Source: Planctomycetota bacterium (GTDB lineage Bacteria; Planctomycetota; UBA8108; UBA1146). From it: a DNA stretch of 64,000 nucleotides. Location of the stretch: NCBI GenBank assembly GCA_016776905.1, contig JADHSM010000015.1:1-64000 (forward strand), in the 5' to 3' direction. A program made the translations under genes and the position numbers. Positions 60,136-64,000 of this stretch are shown piece after piece. The notes beneath the pieces are model-generated. The model saw only the letters and a list, made by a program, of their open reading frames with translations, was not told the DNA's origin and made no database searches. How positions within the stretch are numbered: position 1 is the stretch's first letter; each line of letters begins with the position of its first letter.

Positions 60136-62159
60136 TTTGACCCTTCTTCACTTTTTGAAGTCACTGTTTTCCTTTGGGCGATAACGACCGCGCCATCGAC
60201 CAACTTCTTTGCGAGCTCTCTCGGTGTGAGATTGTAGTCAAACCCTACGTGCATCGTCTGGTGAATGAGATTTACAGGTAATGACTGCGATATAAATCGA
60301 GCTTCAATCGTATAGGGTCCTTCTCCCGTTAACTGCTCAGCATCAACGAAGTAGGATGCCGTTCTCTTACCCAGTGGCTCGATCCCTCGTCGATGTTTCC
60401 TCATACCTTTTGGATGCCCATAGATGTTATTAGGCCTGGAAGCAGGTCGAATAAATGGAAGTGCTGATACTGAACTGTTGATCGTCAGCACTTGCTCTCT
60501 GTCGCCTCCCCGAATGTTCCTAGACATGAACTTCGACTGCAAATTAAAGAGCTGTTGGTCGAGTTGAATCTCCCCGCTTCGAACATATAAGGAGAATGAA
60601 TCCCTAAGATCGCCATTCGGATCCCGATCACCGGACTGGAAGACAATGTTTCCTGCTGAATCCGAGACATCGATTTGAACAACGAACACACGTTCCGCAT
60701 CGAATCCCGTCGGGAGGTTGTGGCCTTTTGTCAGATTCTTGACATCTATTTCAAAGCCGAGTCCGTCTTCGTCATCATCTGTGATTCGTATGTCAGAAAG
60801 CCCAAATCCTCTTTTTAGAACTTCTATTCTTTGAGTCTTCGCCCACTCCAACAGTTCTATCTGATCATCAATGATATCCCGGGCATCGTACCGGTCGTCG
60901 ATGGCCGCCCAGCTCTCCGGAAACTCGTAATCATCCGGGCAACTATCTTCGAATTGGTCTGTGCCCCATCCTGCTTCCACATCGAACAGAATCCACTCCG
61001 ACAAATCTTTGAACTCGTTCGCCTTTTTGTTGACCGGGAAAATACCTTCATGAATCAGTGAATAATCGGGGCCCGCAAAAAAGTGATTGGTCAGTTTCCT
61101 GGGAGCAGATTCTTTCCCTCCGACGACCGCTGCTGGTCCCCACTCATAACCGGTAGGTATCCCCTGCTCTTTTCCCATATGGCAATCATTGCAAGTAATG
61201 CCTTCTTCGGCAGCAGGTGAATTTCGGTACTCGGTCAACAACTCATGTACCCGTAATCCATTGGGCGCAAATACCTCATGACAAGTTCCGCAAAAAGCGG
61301 GGGTTGTCAGTTCGAAAAACGGTTCGATTTCTCCATGAATCGCACGCCCTACGCTATCTCTGTCAGTATTCACTTTAAATTGCTTCGTATCAGCGAGGAC
61401 TCTCGCCAACTCTTCATTACCCAAGGCACCCTTGACGGAATCGAAAATGTCACCTTGATCGATACCAATACGCCCTGACACTTTTCTGTAACCGGCACTC
61501 ATTCGGTGGCAAGTGACGCAAGTGATACCTTCTCTTGAAGCCGGATGGCGATCGAGATTTGAGGCACTAAATGGTTCTCCAATATCGGATCCCACTGGGG
61601 CATGACAACGGAGGCAAAAGTCTCCATTTGTGGTACTAGTGCCCACATTCATGGCATTTTGCATCGACATCATCATCGGGCTCAACTGCGAATATGCGTG
61701 CTGAGATACAGACCATTCCTTGTATTGCTTGGGATGGCAAAGAGCGCATTCATCCGCTGAAGGGAAATTGCTGGCGGCAAAAATCTTTTCATGTGCCGCA
61801 GAAGCCTCATCTTTTTTCTCGGGCTCCTCTTCTTTTCCAACCTCTGACGTATCGTCACCCAACATGTCGTCACCCAACATGTCATCGCCCAACATGTCAT
61901 CGCCCAACATGTCATCGCCCAACATGTCATCGCCCAACATGTCGTCTTCCAACAAATCATCAGAACCAGATGGATCTTGCTGAGCGGGAGGATCTTGCTG
62001 AGTAGGTGGATCTTGCTGAGCGGGTGGATCTTGATAAAGAGCCGTGGCTTGCTGCGATATTCCAAGGAATAAAAATCCCACAATTGAAAAGCTCAACAAC
62101 AATATACTCAGAGATATACGACTATCATTCGTATTTCCTGTAGACCTTTTGTCCTTCAT
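60132..62159 (-). CDS. Secreted pentaheme cytochrome c with acidic pentad repeat
   Basis: A 675-residue exported protein, first gene of the redox operon. Signal peptide (LSILLLSFSIVGFLFLGIS), then three QDPPxQ repeats and six LGDDM pentads (residues about 70-99). Five CXXCH sites follow: CALCH (with PKQYKEWSVSQHAYS), CLRCH, CVTCH, CGTCH and CNDCH, in the first 340 residues, with the layout of the c554/HAO-like multiheme family. The C-terminal 240 residues lack hemes and look like a beta-sandwich (GFEIDVKNLTKGHNLPTGF). The heme-free half may bind the partner or surface. Upstream are two inverted repeats (62229-62283) that may control the operon. Confidence 0.88.
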   Translation of the reverse strand: MKDKRSTGNTNDSRISLSILLLSFSIVGFLFLGISQQATALYQDPPAQQDPPTQQDPPAQQDPSGSDDLLEDDMLGDDMLGDDMLGDDMLGDDMLGDDMLGDDTSEVGKEEEPEKKDEASAAHEKIFAASNFPSADECALCHPKQYKEWSVSQHAYSQLSPMMMSMQNAMNVGTSTTNGDFCLRCHAPVGSDIGEPFSASNLDRHPASREGITCVTCHRMSAGYRKVSGRIGIDQGDIFDSVKGALGNEELARVLADTKQFKVNTDRDSVGRAIHGEIEPFFELTTPAFCGTCHEVFAPNGLRVHELLTEYRNSPAAEEGITCNDCHMGKEQGIPTGYEWGPAAVVGGKESAPRKLTNHFFAGPDYSLIHEGIFPVNKKANEFKDLSEWILFDVEAGWGTDQFEDSCPDDYEFPESWAAIDDRYDARDIIDDQIELLEWAKTQRIEVLKRGFGLSDIRITDDDEDGLGFEIDVKNLTKGHNLPTGFDAERVFVVQIDVSDSAGNIVFQSGDRDPNGDLRDSFSLYVRSGEIQLDQQLFNLQSKFMSRNIRGGDREQVLTINSSVSALPFIRPASRPNNIYGHPKGMRKHRRGIEPLGKRTASYFVDAEQLTGEGPYTIEARFISQSLPVNLIHQTMHVGFDYNLTPRELAKKLVDGAVVIAQRKTVTSKSEEGSK
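61861..61950. repeat. In-frame 15-bp tandem repeat, six units
   Basis: Six units of AACATGTC(A/G)TC(G/A)CCC, the last ending TTCC, coding LGDDM-type pentads on the reverse strand just after the signal peptide of the pentaheme cytochrome. Four inner copies are identical. Confidence 0.97.
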
Positions 62160-62228
62160 TATTCAAACACCCTTATCTAATATTCGAAGAATCTGAACCC
62201 ACTCCATCGCCGAGCGACATCGGTGGAA

Positions 62229-62246
62229 TTGACTCCATAAAGTCAA
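62229..62246 (-). promoter_or_regulatory. FNR/CRP-like inverted repeat upstream of the redox operon
   Basis: TTGACT-N6-AGTCAA, a perfect 6-bp inverted repeat 70-87 bases before the first start codon. Arm length and spacing resemble sites of the CRP/FNR family, but it is not a textbook box. No matching regulator gene is in the window. Confidence 0.4.
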
Positions 62247-62271
62247 CCTCTACCCACCCCACATCACCTTC

Positions 62272-62283
62272 TCTTGTACAAGA
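62272..62283 (-). promoter_or_regulatory. Perfect 12-bp palindrome upstream of the redox operon
   Basis: TCTTGTACAAGA, a perfect palindrome 113-124 bases before the first start codon and 25 bases from the other inverted repeat. A possible operator. The 62160-62441 stretch holds no gene. Confidence 0.35.
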
Positions 62284-62441
62284 TATAGTGCCTTATAGAA
62301 TTGGACATGAACATTCTCATTAATGCTCAATTGGATATCGTGTTCGGTTAGAGACGAATGCTCGTGAATTAACCCCTAGGACTGCTTGAGGACCCTATGC
62401 GAGTCATCCCAAAAATCGCTCCAGAGCACACTTTTTGGGGA

Positions 62442-63875
62442 TTACAGGTTCCAGGGGGCCCTCATTATCGGGCTGATGAATCGTTGGGCTGCAGTGTCTT
62501 CGGGGAAGGTCTGCGATACGGGATCAAAATGAACCGTTCTTCCGGTCCGAATCGATATATTTGCCAGATTTGCAAGACTACAGGATCGATGTCCATTGGC
62601 CTCGTTGAGAGCAAACTTCTGGCGTGTCTTCACAGACTCTTCGAAATTAGTGATCCCTGCTTGAGGAGGATCCGGTAACTCTTCAAGACCCTCGAAGAGC
62701 CCTTCAGGTTCAGTACGTCCACCCTTAAAAACCTTACCATTCGAACCCTCGATATATGGCAATCCTTCTGGGCCGGGATCTCCCCACTCTCTCGATTCCA
62801 ATATCAATTCGGTACCATCGGCGTACTCAAATGTGACCTCACCCCAGGGACCCGCGCAATCCGGATGCTGCGGCCATGGGGCAACAGAAGAAATCTTGAT
62901 CGGAGAGGTCTCATCCTTATCGAGCATCCACTGAACGGGATCGAGGTAGTGCTGCCCCATATCACTCAACCCACCCCCATCGTAATCCCAGTATCCACGG
63001 AAGGAGCCGTGAACCCTGTGTTCGGTGTAGGGTTTATAGGGAGCAGGACCCAGCCAGGCGTCGTAATCCAAGTGCGGCGGAGGTGTCTCAACTTTCGCAG
63101 TCGGATCTCCAATCCACCTCATCTTCCACGGGAATCCTGTATCAGGGCTCACTCTCACCTTGAGATTTTCTCCCAAACGTCCGGAAAGGATCAACTTTTT
63201 GATCATTCGCGGTGAAACACCCAATCCGTAAAAGCCACCCCTGAATCTGAACCATGTGTTGAGGCGGAACATGACGCCCGATTTTTCGACTTCTTCCTGC
63301 ATGCGAATACCTTCGAAAACTGTTCGGCTCATCGGTTTCTCACACCAGATATCAAACCCGGCTCTAGCAGCCGCGACCGCCATCAATGCATGCCAATGCG
63401 GAGGCGTGCATATGTGAATCACATCGATGTCTTTACGCTCTAAAACTTCACGCCAGTCGCTGTAGCCCGTGCACCCGGGACCTGCAAGTTTGAGCCCGTT
63501 GGCCAAATGTTGGCTATCGACATCGCAGATCGCCAAAGTCGTCGGAACAGCACCTTCAACATTGGGGCGAATATGTGCAGGACTCCTGCTGATGCCTCCC
63601 GAACCTAATATTCCGTGAGTCACCGTCTCGCTCGGGGGAGTTCTTCCAGGACCACCCAGAACATGGGCAGGAACTATATGAAACAATCCCAAAGCGGCAG
63701 CCTGTGCACCGCCTCGCAAGAGGAGCTCCCTACGAGTGATGCTGGATTGTTTTTCGACGCGATCATTTTCGGCGCGATCATTTTCGAGCACCTCATTTTC
63801 GGCGCGATCATTTTCGAGCACCTCATTTTCGGGCACCTCAGATGGCATGTGTTGATTTTCCCCCGGATGATTCAT
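62442..63875 (-). CDS. Exported Gfo/Idh/MocA oxidoreductase with repeat-bearing N-terminal extension
   Basis: A 477-residue NAD(P)-dependent sugar oxidoreductase of the Gfo/Idh/MocA family. THGILGSGGISRS is the dinucleotide-binding loop, IHICTPPHWHALMAV a family stretch, and CEKPMSRTV the EKP motif with the catalytic Lys. A Tat-type signal (TRRELLLRGGAQAAALGL) starts only near residue 49; before it is an acidic extension made of the repeats ENEVLENDRAENEVLENDRA. Planctomycete relatives usually start just before the twin Arg, so the extension is unusual. ATG 63875 overlaps the previous stop by one base (TAATG), so it is cotranscribed with the partial gene upstream. Sugar substrate unknown. Confidence 0.9.
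   Translation of the reverse strand: MNHPGENQHMPSEVPENEVLENDRAENEVLENDRAENDRVEKQSSITRRELLLRGGAQAAALGLFHIVPAHVLGGPGRTPPSETVTHGILGSGGISRSPAHIRPNVEGAVPTTLAICDVDSQHLANGLKLAGPGCTGYSDWREVLERKDIDVIHICTPPHWHALMAVAAARAGFDIWCEKPMSRTVFEGIRMQEEVEKSGVMFRLNTWFRFRGGFYGLGVSPRMIKKLILSGRLGENLKVRVSPDTGFPWKMRWIGDPTAKVETPPPHLDYDAWLGPAPYKPYTEHRVHGSFRGYWDYDGGGLSDMGQHYLDPVQWMLDKDETSPIKISSVAPWPQHPDCAGPWGEVTFEYADGTELILESREWGDPGPEGLPYIEGSNGKVFKGGRTEPEGLFEGLEELPDPPQAGITNFEESVKTRQKFALNEANGHRSCSLANLANISIRTGRTVHFDPVSQTFPEDTAAQRFISPIMRAPWNL
63756..63830. repeat. In-frame 30-bp tandem repeat, two and a half units
   Basis: Two exact copies of a 30-bp unit (63771-63800 and 63801-63830) after a half copy (63756-63770), coding the ENEVLENDRA-type repeats ahead of the Tat signal of the Gfo/Idh gene. 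Confidence 0.95.
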
Positions 63876-64000
63876 TAAGCCTCGTACTCTTCCTCATGCT
63901 CGTCTTCCAGATGATCATCGCCTTCTTCCCTCAACTGTAACAAACGCTGAGCATGTACCCCCAACATCCACGCCGTCGCCACCTCGATGATTCCCGCCAC
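63875..64000 (-). CDS. C-terminal end of an unknown gene
   Basis: The last 41 codons of a gene that enters from the right edge and stops with TAA at 63875-63877. The visible end (IIEVATAWMLGVHAQRLLQL, then a Glu/Asp/His-rich tail EEGDDHLEDEHEEEYEA) is helical then strongly acidic. Not recognisable from so little. Overlap with the Gfo/Idh start (TAATG) suggests an operon. Confidence 0.7.
   Translation of the reverse strand: MAGIIEVATAWMLGVHAQRLLQLREEGDDHLEDEHEEEYEA

Noticed and set aside
60132-62159. Hydroxylamine oxidoreductase or NrfA nitrite reductase
   Set aside because: Only five CXXCH sites, no CXXCK, no P460 Tyr region or octaheme layout visible.
1-64000. Mobile elements, prophage, toxin-antitoxin or defence genes
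   Set aside because: I looked for transposase, integrase, restriction, Cas and toxin motifs in the translated frames and saw none.

Overview
ORGANISM. The window looks like a bacterial chromosome segment, most likely from a marine Planctomycetota or related PVC-type lineage. This is inferred from gene content: exported sulfatase, DUF1080 and HEAT proteins, exported Gfo/Idh oxidoreductase, PhoD-like phosphatase, large secreted proteins without clear family, and a C-terminal calcium-binding (dockerin/EF-hand-like) module repeated on three secreted proteins. Base composition is close to balanced by eye. I see no phage genes, transposases, rRNA, tRNA or CRISPR array. LAYOUT. 1-6.5 kb (reverse strand): partial VWA protein, MFS transporter, two tandem paralogous secreted proteins, PhoD-like phosphatase. 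6.5-16.7 kb: secreted HEAT/VWA protein, membrane histidine kinase, ABC-F ATPase, purple-acid-phosphatase-like enzyme, a phosphofructokinase predicted to use pyrophosphate, and a large exported unknown. 16.9-22.1 kb (reverse): heterodimeric ABC exporter pair and a lipoprotein sulfatase. 22.2-27.4 kb (forward): Nudix hydrolase, then a close-packed run of exported unknown, exported amidase, alpha/beta-hydrolase fused to DUF1579, and another exported unknown. 27.4-33.9 kb: YchF, histidine phosphatase, PKD/dockerin-like protein, a Cys-rich lipoprotein with eight CxxC pairs, a DSP-like phosphatase whose catalytic Arg is Lys, an SDR and an AhpC peroxiredoxin. Several short intergenic tandem repeats sit here. 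34.3-39.8 kb: two MauG/cytochrome-c-peroxidase-like diheme proteins in tandem, each with the dockerin-like tail and its own terminator. 39.8-45.8 kb (reverse): HEAT-DUF1080 protein, then an operon SDR, sugar-binding lipoprotein, RbsA-type ATPase, RbsC-type permease. 45.9-51.7 kb (forward): a lipoprotein/barrel-like ORF broken by two in-frame TGA codons, and two FAD monooxygenases flanking a MalY/PatB-type PLP enzyme and a duplicated-domain secreted protein. CENTRAL SYSTEM. From 62.2 down to 51.7 kb on the reverse strand lies a tight seven-gene redox operon with four-base ATGA overlaps at three junctions. In order it encodes a secreted pentaheme cytochrome c, an outer-membrane-barrel-like protein, a membrane-anchored FAD/NAD(P)/2Fe-2S reductase, a tetraheme cytochrome c, a protein with two cyclic-nucleotide-binding domains fused to a four-cluster ferredoxin, a small diheme b membrane protein, and a membrane-anchored decaheme cytochrome c. 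Together they could carry electrons from cytoplasmic carriers across the inner membrane to periplasmic and possibly outer-membrane cytochromes, perhaps gated by a cyclic nucleotide. Two of the cytochromes independently carry expanded acidic DDML repeats. This is the best candidate for an undescribed system. The right edge holds an exported Gfo/Idh oxidoreductase and the end of an unknown gene.
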